Source: a virus
Virus record (IMG/VR): IMGVR_UViG_3300038299_000353
Location: 19,211-83,210 of that record
DNA: 64,000 nt
Reading direction: 5' to 3' (one strand)
Shown here one piece after another: positions 8,773-18,100 of this stretch. The notes beneath the pieces were generated by a model. The model was given only the letters and a program-made list of their open reading frames with translations, did not search any database and was not told where the DNA came from. How positions within the stretch are numbered: position 1 is the stretch's first letter; each line of letters opens with the position of its first letter. The position numbers and the translations under genes were made by a program.

Positions 8773-9228
8773 ATGTCTACGTACCAATTAACAGGAGTTG
8801 CTTATGAGCTTCATCAAGAGTTAAATTTCCCTAGCGAACCAAGTCAAAATAGAATAAACCTTTGGCTAGAATATAACGTCGGGAAATTAAACAATAAGAT
8901 TTCTACTAACTACAGTTTAAATTCTGGAGAATATGTACCTCTATTACATCAAGACGAAAAAGACATCTTAAAGTCTCTATACTATGTTGAGTATTATACA
9001 AATCTATCTAGGGATATCTTAATAAAAAGCTCTAGTGGCGGAAACATTATCTCTATAAAGGATGACGAAAGTTCAGTTACTTTTGAAAGGAGTAGGGACT
9101 CATCTGTGGAGATATATAAAATTGCTAGAGATATGGATAACAGGTCTACGGATTTAGTAAATCTATATAAACATAATAGGTCTGGACCAAGAGACCCTCA
9201 AGAGAATTTAACTGGCTTCAAGTATTAA
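8773..9228 (+). CDS. Putative head-tail connector (adaptor) protein
   Basis: A 151-residue, mostly helical protein, the first of four coupled genes between capsid and tail tube. Segments such as NRINLWLEYNVGKLNNKI and EKDILKSLYYVEYYTN give paired amphipathic helices like the small adaptor proteins (HK97 gp6 type) that sit under the portal. The gene ends with TAATG shared with the next start. The assignment is by position, size and helix pattern only. Confidence 0.5.
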   Translation: MSTYQLTGVAYELHQELNFPSEPSQNRINLWLEYNVGKLNNKISTNYSLNSGEYVPLLHQDEKDILKSLYYVEYYTNLSRDILIKSSSGGNIISIKDDESSVTFERSRDSSVEIYKIARDMDNRSTDLVNLYKHNRSGPRDPQENLTGFKY

Positions 9229-9671
9229 TGATAGTATTGACCGACAGTCAGCAAGATAGTGTTAATGATGGAATGATGAGTTTGCATAATTTTTTTGCTA
9301 GTAAAAACAAATTATTTGCTATCAAAAAAGGTACTACTACTGTTATTAGTGAGAGTAGCGCTCATAACTCTTATTATCAAAATAGCATTGAGAATAGTAA
9401 AACTGTTGAAACTCAAACCAGTGGAATGTTTTTGGCTAGGGCATATTATCTAGACAGGGGTACTGAATTTAAACCAATAGACGGCAATCAGGGTAGTGTT
9501 GCAGCAAGCCCTAGAATTAAGCTAGTAACTGATATAACGGGAAGAGATTTTTTAGAAGACTCAAAGGACGTTTATTGGGATGAAGAGTTTTATGATTTAA
9601 TTTCAGAACCAAGAAGACACGGCTTGCTGCAAAACAACTTCTACACTTACTTCCTAGAGAAAATCAACTAA
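9228..9671 (+). CDS. Putative neck protein, unassigned
   Basis: A 147-residue protein overlapping its neighbours on both sides by a TAATG junction. It has an N-terminal helical part (MIVLTDSQQDSVNDGMMSLHNFF) and a later beta-rich part (GSVAASPRIKLVTDI). In phages with this gene order the second neck gene often encodes a head-closure (stopper) protein, but nothing here proves that. No known motif is recognised. Confidence 0.5.
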   Translation: MIVLTDSQQDSVNDGMMSLHNFFASKNKLFAIKKGTTTVISESSAHNSYYQNSIENSKTVETQTSGMFLARAYYLDRGTEFKPIDGNQGSVAASPRIKLVTDITGRDFLEDSKDVYWDEEFYDLISEPRRHGLLQNNFYTYFLEKIN

Positions 9672-10237
9672 TGGCAATCTTCAAGGCACAGATAAATAAG
9701 AAAATTACGAAAGCACTAACTGGAAGAAAGGCTAGGTCTAGCGCAATAAAAAAAATGTCTGCCGATTTCAAAAGATCTAAGAGACAGTTCTTGTCGGAGG
9801 TTGGCTCTGATAGGTCGTCACAAATGGTTCAGTCTGATGATAAAACAAGAGGTTACTTCGGCTTAGAGCCATCACAAAATCCAGTACAAGATATAAAAGA
9901 ATCTTTCGAAGAAAAAATTCAACTGAATACTAGGCCTAGCACTACTAGAGATAAAAATAGAGCATTTTACAAGTTTCAAATACAATATCCATCAAGGCCA
10001 GAAATTTATAATGATGATCGATTGAGTCTACCGTGGACTGCAAAGACTTGGGTGCAAGCGTTGCAGGAGGGGTTAGGAAGTATTGAAAAATTCTTATTTA
10101 AGCCAGGTGCTGGTAGGTCTGAGCTTGGTTATCAGATTAAAAACTCAATAAACAGGCAGAGCGAGCCAAGAGATGGTTCGTATCTAGACAGATTAAGAAG
10201 TCTTTTTGAAACAAAACTCAGAGGGGGAAATAGATGA
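9671..10237 (+). CDS. Putative neck or tail-completion protein
   Basis: A 188-residue basic protein, Lys/Arg/Ser-rich over residues 1-50 and with a Trp-containing segment (LPWTAKTWVQALQEGLGSIE) that looks like the C-terminal helix of HK97 gp10-type tail-completion proteins. It starts at a TAATG junction and overlaps the next gene by ATGA. Its place in the neck operon supports a joining role between head and tail. The family assignment is tentative. Confidence 0.5.
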   Translation: MAIFKAQINKKITKALTGRKARSSAIKKMSADFKRSKRQFLSEVGSDRSSQMVQSDDKTRGYFGLEPSQNPVQDIKESFEEKIQLNTRPSTTRDKNRAFYKFQIQYPSRPEIYNDDRLSLPWTAKTWVQALQEGLGSIEKFLFKPGAGRSELGYQIKNSINRQSEPRDGSYLDRLRSLFETKLRGGNR

Positions 10238-11070
10238 TACCGCAATACGATCATAAGCTAGGGTCTTACTTTACTCTATATCTAGAAAACAGGCTCTTAG
10301 AGAAGGGGCAGGCTTTTACTAATACTACTGGAATCTTTTACCCAAACGATCAAAATAATATTAATGGACTAACCTTTTCAAATAGTCCTTATGGTCAGTG
10401 GGTTTATGATCACTCAATTACTGGTGCTATAATTCCAAGTGGAGTTTATGTAAATGGTGAAGAGGTGAATAGGGGTACTAGTGGATTGTCTATAGACTTT
10501 TTAAATGGTGGCGCTTATCATGAAGACTTTGGAGACTCACCAGTGTCGGGAGCATTCGCATACAAGGACTTTAACGTATACTTTAAACCAGAAAATGAAA
10601 CTCAGGTTTTATTGAGAGAAGCTTTTAGATCCAAGGACCCATTAAACTTTTTAACTGGATCGAATAATTTAAGAATAAATGCCCCATGCATTATAGTCAG
10701 TTCTAAGAATAGCTCTAGCGAGCCTCTCGCATTTGGTGGCCTAGATGAAGTAACTTATAACTTACAGACTTTAGTTTTAACTGATAATTACTATGATTTG
10801 GATGGAGCTTTATCTATATTTAGAGATTTGAGGGAAAATTACTTTTCGGTAGGAGGCTTTGAAAAAATACCTTGGGACTTTAAGGGTGACTTAAAAGATC
10901 CAGAATATAGCTACAATGATATCAACGCAGCATTTAGCGGTGGGTATGAAAAAGCTTATATTGATAAGGTGACTATAAACTCTACAAATAGTGTAGATAA
11001 TGAATTTTCAGAGTTTAATATAGGCTATGCAGAATTTTCGATTATAGCCTATAGGTTTCCAAGAAAATGA
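10234..11070 (+). CDS. Putative tail terminator or neck protein
   Basis: A 278-residue, beta-rich, acidic protein; its start overlaps the previous stop (ATGA) and a G-rich SD-like sequence (GAGGGGG) lies six bases upstream. It is the last gene before the tail tube gene, a common place for the tail terminator that caps the tube. It is longer than typical terminators (about 130-150 residues), so an extra domain or another role is possible. No motif is recognised. Confidence 0.45.
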   Translation: MIPQYDHKLGSYFTLYLENRLLEKGQAFTNTTGIFYPNDQNNINGLTFSNSPYGQWVYDHSITGAIIPSGVYVNGEEVNRGTSGLSIDFLNGGAYHEDFGDSPVSGAFAYKDFNVYFKPENETQVLLREAFRSKDPLNFLTGSNNLRINAPCIIVSSKNSSSEPLAFGGLDEVTYNLQTLVLTDNYYDLDGALSIFRDLRENYFSVGGFEKIPWDFKGDLKDPEYSYNDINAAFSGGYEKAYIDKVTINSTNSVDNEFSEFNIGYAEFSIIAYRFPRK

Positions 11071-11091
11071 TTCACAGTCTCGCAAATAAAA

Positions 11092-11098
11092 TGTATTA
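11092..11098 (+). promoter_or_regulatory. Weak late-box match before tail tube gene
   Basis: TGTATTA lies 36 bp before the ATG at 11128, further away than the other boxes (13-17 bp). It may be a distant variant or chance. Confidence 0.2.
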
Positions 11099-11127
11099 AC
11101 TATTATAACCCAACCTTTTTTAAAACT

Positions 11128-12357
11128 ATGGCAAAAAGAATTCAAACAAGATATGAAAGTGCTGGCCTCTTTGTAGGCCCTTCGCCAGCAACTGGCAGAC
11201 ACTTTGCAGATGGTCTTTACGGTTACACCACTCTATTAAGTGGATCAAGCGGTGATAACCAAATCAGACCACTATTCAGAGTACAGTCGTTCTCCGACTC
11301 TTTCGACAACCCTCTTCAGAACGTTAATCAATTTGGACAAGCTACTACTCTTGCCAAATTAGCTACTTCTGCACCGACCCCAACCTTCGATTTCACGTAT
11401 TTCACTAATAATGGATTGAACGAAGCTATTCTGGGCTTTCCAGTGTCCCTTGATGCTAGCACTGTTGCTGGAAATACAACTGGCTTGAGAAATTGCCTGT
11501 CTGGATTCTTTGATTCTACAAATGATTCCAAGAACTATTTCGCGCAATTCGTCCCAGAAGGTAAGTCCGTTTATGGAGATACCTCTGCAGATGACCTAGA
11601 CTTCGTAGTTTGCCTTTCAAATGGCTTCATTACTAATTATGAAGTTAGCGCAAGTGTTGGCGGGTTCATGGAATCTACAGTTTCTGTTGAAGGTTCTAAT
11701 TACGTAGTTAATTCTAATAGTACTGGCAACATTTCTCCAGCAATTTTCCCAGAAAATGGAGACAAGGTTACTGGGTGGCAATATGATATTCCTGCAATCT
11801 CACAAGACTCCACTGGAGCTTTTGCTGGTGCAGGTTCTACAATGCCAGCGGTCATCAAACAAGGTGGAATTAAGCTTAACATCAGCACTCTTTCGGGTAA
11901 CATGGGTGTTAACATTACAGAATCGAATATCAATTCGTTTTCCGTTAGCGTTCCAGTTGCTCGTGACAACCTTGAAAGACTAGGAAGTCAATTCGTTTTT
12001 GCTCGCCCATTGCAAACACCAATTGATGGAACAGTAAGCTTCGATTTTAATGTCACTGATATGACGACAGGTTCTCTTGTTGATCTATTCAACGGCACAT
12101 CGAACACTGAGTTTGACTTTAGTATTGTAACTGCTGGAAGTACTGGTAATTCGGTAGATACAGATCAATTCGCTATTGTTGTTAGAGGTGCTACCTTCGA
12201 ATCGGAAAATACATCTCTTGATATCGGATCTGCAAGAAACGGTTCTGTAACATTCCAAGTCCCACTTGGTACTGTTGATGAAACTGGAAAAGGCATATTC
12301 TTCAGCGGAGCCGCTACAGAAGCAGATCGTAACGCGAGATACGCAGGTCGTTCATAA
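11128..12357 (+). CDS. Major tail (tube) protein
   Basis: A 409-residue protein rich in Ser, Gly, Thr and Asn with many predicted beta strands, placed just before the tape measure gene and closed by a strong terminator. The repeated pattern of beta hairpins (for example GTVSFDFNVTD and RNGSVTFQVPLGT) suits a tube subunit with extra Ig-like or surface domains. Codon use is more biased than in the flanking genes, which suggests an abundant product. It would form the stacked rings of the tail tube through which DNA moves. A sheath protein was considered, but there is no second tube gene next to it. Confidence 0.7.
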   Translation: MAKRIQTRYESAGLFVGPSPATGRHFADGLYGYTTLLSGSSGDNQIRPLFRVQSFSDSFDNPLQNVNQFGQATTLAKLATSAPTPTFDFTYFTNNGLNEAILGFPVSLDASTVAGNTTGLRNCLSGFFDSTNDSKNYFAQFVPEGKSVYGDTSADDLDFVVCLSNGFITNYEVSASVGGFMESTVSVEGSNYVVNSNSTGNISPAIFPENGDKVTGWQYDIPAISQDSTGAFAGAGSTMPAVIKQGGIKLNISTLSGNMGVNITESNINSFSVSVPVARDNLERLGSQFVFARPLQTPIDGTVSFDFNVTDMTTGSLVDLFNGTSNTEFDFSIVTAGSTGNSVDTDQFAIVVRGATFESENTSLDIGSARNGSVTFQVPLGTVDETGKGIFFSGAATEADRNARYAGRS

Positions 12358-12382
12358 ATTTTAAATATTCATTTAAAAAACA

Positions 12383-12418
12383 AAGCCCATTGATTTTTTT
12401 ATCAGTGGGCTTTTTTTT
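12383..12418 (+). terminator. Intrinsic terminator after tail tube gene
   Basis: AAGCCCA then TGAT (12383-12394) pairs with ATCA then TGGGCTT (12401-12412), with one T-G wobble, around a T6 loop and followed by a T run to 12418. A late box follows at once at 12421. Confidence 0.9.
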
Positions 12419-12420
12419 AG

Positions 12421-12427
12421 TGTAATA
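12421..12427 (+). promoter_or_regulatory. Late-promoter-like box before tape measure gene
   Basis: TGTAATA begins 17 bp before the ATG at 12438 and directly follows the tube-gene terminator, so transcription must restart here. Confidence 0.55.
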
Positions 12428-12437
12428 GTATATAGGC

Positions 12438-15400
12438 ATGGCTAGATCTGATTTAGAAATATTAGCGGAAGTAAAACTCTCAAACACAAGAGAGTTTAAT
12501 GCTCAGTTGCGTGGTCTTGAAAAACGTAAAGTTATAATTGACACAAAGCGAAGTGAGCAGGCTTTAGGCAGAATTACAGGCAAGGCAAATGAGTTTACTA
12601 AATCACTTGAAGCTTCTAATGCCCGTGTCATCGCTTTCGGCGCTTCTGTGGCCGTCATTGAAGGGGTAAGAAGAGCCTTCCTAGAATTGGCTACCACCGT
12701 AGTACAGGTGGAAAGTAGCTTGAATGCTATTAACTCCATCTTCGGAAGAAGTAGCGATACGATATCGAAGTTTGGTGACGAGCTGTTTAAGGTTGCTAAG
12801 AATACTGGTCAGGGATTTCAGCAAGTAGCTGAAGCTGCACAGGAATTTGCCAGACAGGGCTTGAGCGTAGAGCAAACTCTAAAGAGAACAAATGACGCTC
12901 TGATATTAACTCGACTAACAACTTTAAACACAGAGAAAGCAATTTCTGGTTTAACTGCGGTTGTTAACGGTTTTGCATCCTCTGCTATAACGACTACTGA
13001 CGTCATAAATAAGTTGAGAGCAGTTGAAACTGCTTTTGCGGTTTCTTCTACAGATCTAATTGATGCGGTTTCTAGATCGGCATCCGTTGCTCAGGATGCT
13101 GGCATATCGTTTGAAGAATTGCTGGGTTTCATTACTGCGATAAAACAAAGAACTGGTTTGGGTGGCGCTACTATTGGTCAAGGTCTGAAGACTGCTTTAA
13201 CTAGACTTAATTTACCTACTAGAATCGCACAGTTGAAAGAACTTGGGGTCGCTGTTGATGAATCTGCCGCAACCTTTGATAACCTAGTAACAGCATCTGT
13301 AGCCATTGATAAAGCTCAAAAGGACGGGAACAGAAGTCTTGCCACTCAAATATCTACAGTTGTTGCTGGCCAGTTCCAGGTTTCAAAATTGTCGGCCCTA
13401 TTTAGAGATTTAGCATCCCAACAAAGTATTGCTGGAGGAGCGACAGACGCTGCGACCAAGGCAACTAATGAAGCTATTCTAGCCAACTTAGCTTACAATC
13501 AAACTATTGAGGGTGTTAGTAAGCAAATCTCTGCCAATATAAGTCAAATTTTTGCAGGCCTTGGCGAGGCTGGGCTTCAAGACTTCTTCAAGTCTATTGT
13601 AACGGATATAAATGTATTGCTAGAAGCTCTTCAAGGCAAAGATATTGGAGGTGGGTCCTTTTTGGCAAACCTTACCAAGGACGTGCTTTTACTAGCTAAT
13701 GATCTTAAGCTTTTAGCGCCACTTGCTGAAGGGTTTGTAAAAGTCTTGACTGGTCCTGCATTTGTAACTGGCTTGGCAATTATTGCCAATACTTTAAAAA
13801 ATGTATTCACTCAGGGTGGCGCAAGTTTACTTCAGCTCAGTGGTATAAACAAAGTTTCAGAAAAACGAATAGCAAATCAGAGAGTTATTCAAAGCTTGTT
13901 AGCTCAAGCTACCTCTTCCGAGTTAAAACAGCTAGAATTAGCAACTTCACAGGCACAAAAAGAACAAATTATATTAGGCTTGCTGACTAAACAACTTGCT
14001 GCGCAAAAAGCCTTAGAATCTAGTTCGATTAGAACTGCGCAAAGCTTGTCGAGGCAGGGTGTATCTCTTGGTGGATCTGTTTTTACTGGAGATGTAAGTA
14101 GGAAAGGAAGAGGAACAAAGGGTTTTGCTGGAGGAACTTTAGGGGGAGCAATAGAAAATGAAAAAAGGGCGATCAGCAATGGCGTTGGTGGAGCTAGTTC
14201 AAACGCGCAAGTAAAAGTAGTAAATTCATTCAATTATGGAAAGGGCAAGATTGGGCCAGCCGTATTGAATAGTGATGAGATTTTAATACCTAATAAGAGT
14301 GGCGACATTGTATTGAATAGAGATATGGCAGGATCTTCTGCTATTAGCTCTATGGGTGGAAACTTTGCCAAAGGCAAGATCCCTATGATCAAGGGATTGA
14401 CCTACAAGGCCTCTCAGGATGGCTTTAGCAAGCTTCTGATGGGTAACACCAAATTTCAGTCTGTAAGCTACTACAGTAAGAATTCTGACTCAGTTAGACA
14501 GCTTACAGGGGTTCAGCATTCATCTATGGTTGGTCAGTCATCTAAGGCTGGAAAGCCGCCTCCTAAGGGGTATTCTAGCTGGAAGCAATACCAAAGGGAG
14601 AATCAGATGGTTACTCTTAGAGGTATGCAGGGTGGCGAACAAGTAACCAAAAATGTAAAACTCTCTAATATAAGAAAGGTTAGAGCTGGGGGAGCTACCT
14701 ATATACCTAATTTTGCAGAAGGCAGGGTCAATATTGGAGATTCCGAAATAAAAAGGATGATGAAGAGGCTGAGATCTGGTCAATCTCTAACAAACAGAGA
14801 TTTGAGAAGGATCGAATCTGGTATTGCATCGGGTCAATCATTTAAAATTCCACCCCTTTTAAGGGATGCTGCGGCTAAGCAGGCTTCGTTTGCAAGTCAG
14901 AAAGCTGCTAGAGGTTCTGGTAGAGCTACACCAAAAACTCCACCAAGCGGTGCTGGTGAAAGGACTAGAATATTTCCGACACGAACATCTTCCGTTAGAG
15001 ATAGTCAAGGGAGATTTGTTGGAACAGGTGGAGCATCAGATGTAAGCTCTTCAGGTTCCAGAGCTTTTAGCACTAATGATTTTCAGCCGCCAGCAGTAAT
15101 ACAGCCAAGTTTAGCCGAGCAGGCAAAAAATGCTCCACCTAAAGCAACTGACTTTAGTAAATCTTTGGAAGAGAGGCAGTACAAGCAATTTAAAAACGAT
15201 TTTACTGCTGGCAAAATACCTAGCGGAGGTGGCGATGACACGTTCAAGAAATTTAAAACAAGGCTGCAGTTTGATCTTATAGAAGCCGAATTAAAAAAAG
15301 AGTCTAAAGCTCAGGGAAGACCTGTATCATTTGCTGAGCTTGGTAGGTCAAAAGAAGGTAGGAAGCTTAGGCAAAATATTGTAAAAGCTGGACTAGTTAA

Positions 15401-18092
15401 TTTTAAGCAAGTTGAAGCCACAACAGCAAGAGCCGTTCAAGATGCTCTTTTGGCTGATGCACAAACACAATTAGAGAAGTCTGGGAAGGGTAGATTTGGT
15501 CTTGATAGTGGCCTAGACAAAAAAGCAAAAGGCATTTTGCAATCACCTTCTGGAAGAAGACTTTCATCAGAATCTAGAGCTAAATTTAACGAATCGGTTG
15601 AATCTAGAAAAATAGCTAGAGGACAAAGACTACAGGGGGCTGGATTTGGACTTAGCTTTGCTGGGGCTTTGGCAGCGCCAGTAGTTGGTCAGGGGATTGC
15701 AAAGGCAACTGGAAATGAAAGGGCTGGGTCAATTGCATCTGGTGCTTTAGGTGGGGCTGCGACTGGAGCAAGTGTGGGTGCATTTTCTGGGAATCCGATT
15801 GGTATTGCAATAGGTGCTGGAGTTGGGGGTATACTGGGTGGAGTTAGTGCTGCGCTTGCTACAGCCAATGATGATGCCAGCAAGTATTCCAAGACTCTGG
15901 GCGAGCAGCAAGATTTTTATAAAAAGAATATAGCTTCTGCACAGGCATATGTAAATGCGCAGTTTAGACTAAATGATGCATTTGAAAGTGGAACTGCATC
16001 AGGAAAACAGATAGCGGCCCTGTTCTCTGATATACAAAGAACGTTTAATGATTTTCAGAACGATCCAAATCTTGGCAAATCAGAAAGAGGGAGAAAGCTT
16101 CAGCAAGACTTTGTTACTGCAACTCCAGAGGCAAGAAGAGAGATATTGGCTGACCTCCAAAGGGAGGGGCAGTCAAAAATAAGGACAGCGTCAACACAGG
16201 CGGCTTTCGACGATTTCGCTACAAAATCTAAAGATAGGAGAGCTACTATAGCGGCGGAGAGAACTACTATTAAGGGTGTCGGTCAATATGCCTTTGGATC
16301 GCCAGTATCAAGAGTAACAAACCAGGCGGAACTTAATCTTAGTAAGATTACAAAAGAAGAGGTATCTCTTTTTGTTGGAGGCCTTCTAGCGGATATAGAT
16401 CTTGACAATGTTGACTTTTCCACTTTAGAGGCGTCTGGAACTAATCTCCAGAAGCTACTTGCGCTGGGTCTTGAAGAGGAAACTGCAAAAGCTTTTGCTC
16501 TTCAGTTCGACGAAAATAGGCTTCTATCAAACCTATTCCAGCAAGAGATTGGAAAAGGCTCCATTAAGACCAATATAATTCAACAGCAAAATACCGCTGC
16601 GATAACAGATGCGAACTTTAAAGTTGCAGGAGCTAACAGAGACTCTGATGATGCTTCATCTAATTTGTTCCAAGCTCAGGCTGGCCAGTCTGCTGCTGCT
16701 AGAATAACGCAAAGGGGTCAAGTTAGTAGAGCGTCCAACCTCAAGCAAAATCAATTGGAGTTTCTTTCTGGTCAGGGCTTTGACCAGACACGTAATAAGC
16801 AGAACCTTCAGATAAGTGATCTGCAAACAGCTCTTAAAAATGGGTTGAAGGATCTTAACTTAGGTGCTTCAGGGGGTGTCCAATCTGCTTTTAAAGATAG
16901 ATTGTCCACATTCACACCAGAGCAAAGAGCTGAGGTTTCCCCTATCTTGGAAAAGGTTGCGAATGAAGGAGCTTCAATTAGCGATATAAACTCTCTAATA
17001 GGAACGACAAAAGATAAGGATTTGAAACAAGAGCTTACAAAGTTGGCAATTAGCCTGGCAGCAAATAGAGATGCTCTTGTCGCAAATACAAATCAGTCAC
17101 TTGCGGATACAGTAGCTATCAATCAACAGCGCGAAAATCAGAGAGTGTCTCAAGCAGCATTAAACGATTTAGGGTCAAAGACGGGAGGTCAGAACCTTTC
17201 ACAATTATTTGGTGAAGATAAGGCGGGTAGTAGTCTTACTGAAGAAATTAGAAAGGGAATGAGAGAAACTTTCTTAGGCTTAGATAGAACGGGTTTGCCT
17301 GGAAGAGATCCAATTAGAGAAGTGCTGGCTGATAAAGATTCTCCAGAGGCTCAAGCATTAAAGGGGGCTTCTGATGTACTTAGAGAGCAGTTCAATCTTG
17401 TTACTAGATCAAAAGGCGAAGGGGGTCAACTAACCGATTTACAGAGTAAAAGAGCTAGGAGCATTTTTGAACGAGAGTTGAGTATAGGGGATCAAACTCC
17501 TGAAGGGCTTGCGGATTTACCTGCAAGATTAGAAAGTGTATTTGACCGTTTATCTGATCAGGGCGTTAAACTGGACTTAGACGAACTAGTTAAGGTTAAA
17601 ACTAATACAGGTGAAGAGATTGGTGGCTTTGAAGTAATCAACCAAGGTTTAGCTGCTGTTGTCGAATCCCTCAAGGTGGTCAGCCCAACATTAGCATCAC
17701 TATTGAGTGATGTTACTCCAACCGAAGGTAGGCTTCCTGGAGCGCCACCAGTTGTAGAAGGAGGTAATCAATCTTCCACCGCAGCAGACTCTGCAGCAAA
17801 TGTATTAGCTGCACTCAAGGTGCAGGAGGCCGCAGCGTTGGTAAATAGAGATGCTATAGCCACTCTAGTAGAACAATTAAATGCAAATACTCTTACTCAA
17901 GAGCAATTTATTAAAGCATCTAGTGAGCTAAGTGAAAGGCTTGCAGAGGGAGTAATTAAAACCACTGATGTTGTTACTAATATAGATATAAAGCTTCCAG
18001 ACGGCAGCATAGCTAGGTTGGGTTCAGTAGAAGAAGCGGTTGAAGAGTTTAGGAGAAATTTAGAATCAATTGTAGACACGATCAGTGATTAA
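12438..18092 (+). CDS. Tail tape measure protein
   Basis: At 1884 residues this is the longest gene in the window. Residues 1-400 match the TP901-type tape measure core: a coiled start, then helices such as QVESSLNAINSIFGRSSD, a QEFARQGLS segment and ISFEELLGFITAIKQRTGLGG. Residues 1069-1144 form a glycine-zipper hydrophobic stretch (GALGGAATGASVGAFSG and GAGVGGILGG) that could insert in a membrane during DNA entry. The rest is Gln/Ala/Ser-rich helix. The family role is to set tail length and chaperone tube assembly; at about 0.15 nm per residue the tail would be near 280 nm, an estimate only. The next genes encode the tail tip. Confidence 0.9.
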   Translation: MARSDLEILAEVKLSNTREFNAQLRGLEKRKVIIDTKRSEQALGRITGKANEFTKSLEASNARVIAFGASVAVIEGVRRAFLELATTVVQVESSLNAINSIFGRSSDTISKFGDELFKVAKNTGQGFQQVAEAAQEFARQGLSVEQTLKRTNDALILTRLTTLNTEKAISGLTAVVNGFASSAITTTDVINKLRAVETAFAVSSTDLIDAVSRSASVAQDAGISFEELLGFITAIKQRTGLGGATIGQGLKTALTRLNLPTRIAQLKELGVAVDESAATFDNLVTASVAIDKAQKDGNRSLATQISTVVAGQFQVSKLSALFRDLASQQSIAGGATDAATKATNEAILANLAYNQTIEGVSKQISANISQIFAGLGEAGLQDFFKSIVTDINVLLEALQGKDIGGGSFLANLTKDVLLLANDLKLLAPLAEGFVKVLTGPAFVTGLAIIANTLKNVFTQGGASLLQLSGINKVSEKRIANQRVIQSLLAQATSSELKQLELATSQAQKEQIILGLLTKQLAAQKALESSSIRTAQSLSRQGVSLGGSVFTGDVSRKGRGTKGFAGGTLGGAIENEKRAISNGVGGASSNAQVKVVNSFNYGKGKIGPAVLNSDEILIPNKSGDIVLNRDMAGSSAISSMGGNFAKGKIPMIKGLTYKASQDGFSKLLMGNTKFQSVSYYSKNSDSVRQLTGVQHSSMVGQSSKAGKPPPKGYSSWKQYQRENQMVTLRGMQGGEQVTKNVKLSNIRKVRAGGATYIPNFAEGRVNIGDSEIKRMMKRLRSGQSLTNRDLRRIESGIASGQSFKIPPLLRDAAAKQASFASQKAARGSGRATPKTPPSGAGERTRIFPTRTSSVRDSQGRFVGTGGASDVSSSGSRAFSTNDFQPPAVIQPSLAEQAKNAPPKATDFSKSLEERQYKQFKNDFTAGKIPSGGGDDTFKKFKTRLQFDLIEAELKKESKAQGRPVSFAELGRSKEGRKLRQNIVKAGLVNFKQVEATTARAVQDALLADAQTQLEKSGKGRFGLDSGLDKKAKGILQSPSGRRLSSESRAKFNESVESRKIARGQRLQGAGFGLSFAGALAAPVVGQGIAKATGNERAGSIASGALGGAATGASVGAFSGNPIGIAIGAGVGGILGGVSAALATANDDASKYSKTLGEQQDFYKKNIASAQAYVNAQFRLNDAFESGTASGKQIAALFSDIQRTFNDFQNDPNLGKSERGRKLQQDFVTATPEARREILADLQREGQSKIRTASTQAAFDDFATKSKDRRATIAAERTTIKGVGQYAFGSPVSRVTNQAELNLSKITKEEVSLFVGGLLADIDLDNVDFSTLEASGTNLQKLLALGLEEETAKAFALQFDENRLLSNLFQQEIGKGSIKTNIIQQQNTAAITDANFKVAGANRDSDDASSNLFQAQAGQSAAARITQRGQVSRASNLKQNQLEFLSGQGFDQTRNKQNLQISDLQTALKNGLKDLNLGASGGVQSAFKDRLSTFTPEQRAEVSPILEKVANEGASISDINSLIGTTKDKDLKQELTKLAISLAANRDALVANTNQSLADTVAINQQRENQRVSQAALNDLGSKTGGQNLSQLFGEDKAGSSLTEEIRKGMRETFLGLDRTGLPGRDPIREVLADKDSPEAQALKGASDVLREQFNLVTRSKGEGGQLTDLQSKRARSIFERELSIGDQTPEGLADLPARLESVFDRLSDQGVKLDLDELVKVKTNTGEEIGGFEVINQGLAAVVESLKVVSPTLASLLSDVTPTEGRLPGAPPVVEGGNQSSTAADSAANVLAALKVQEAAALVNRDAIATLVEQLNANTLTQEQFIKASSELSERLAEGVIKTTDVVTNIDIKLPDGSIARLGSVEEAVEEFRRNLESIVDTISD

Positions 18093-18100
18093 TTATAAAA

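Noticed and set aside
11128-12357. Tail sheath protein (contractile tail)
   Set aside because: Only one large beta-rich tail gene lies before the tape measure, with no separate tube gene, so the tube call is preferred.
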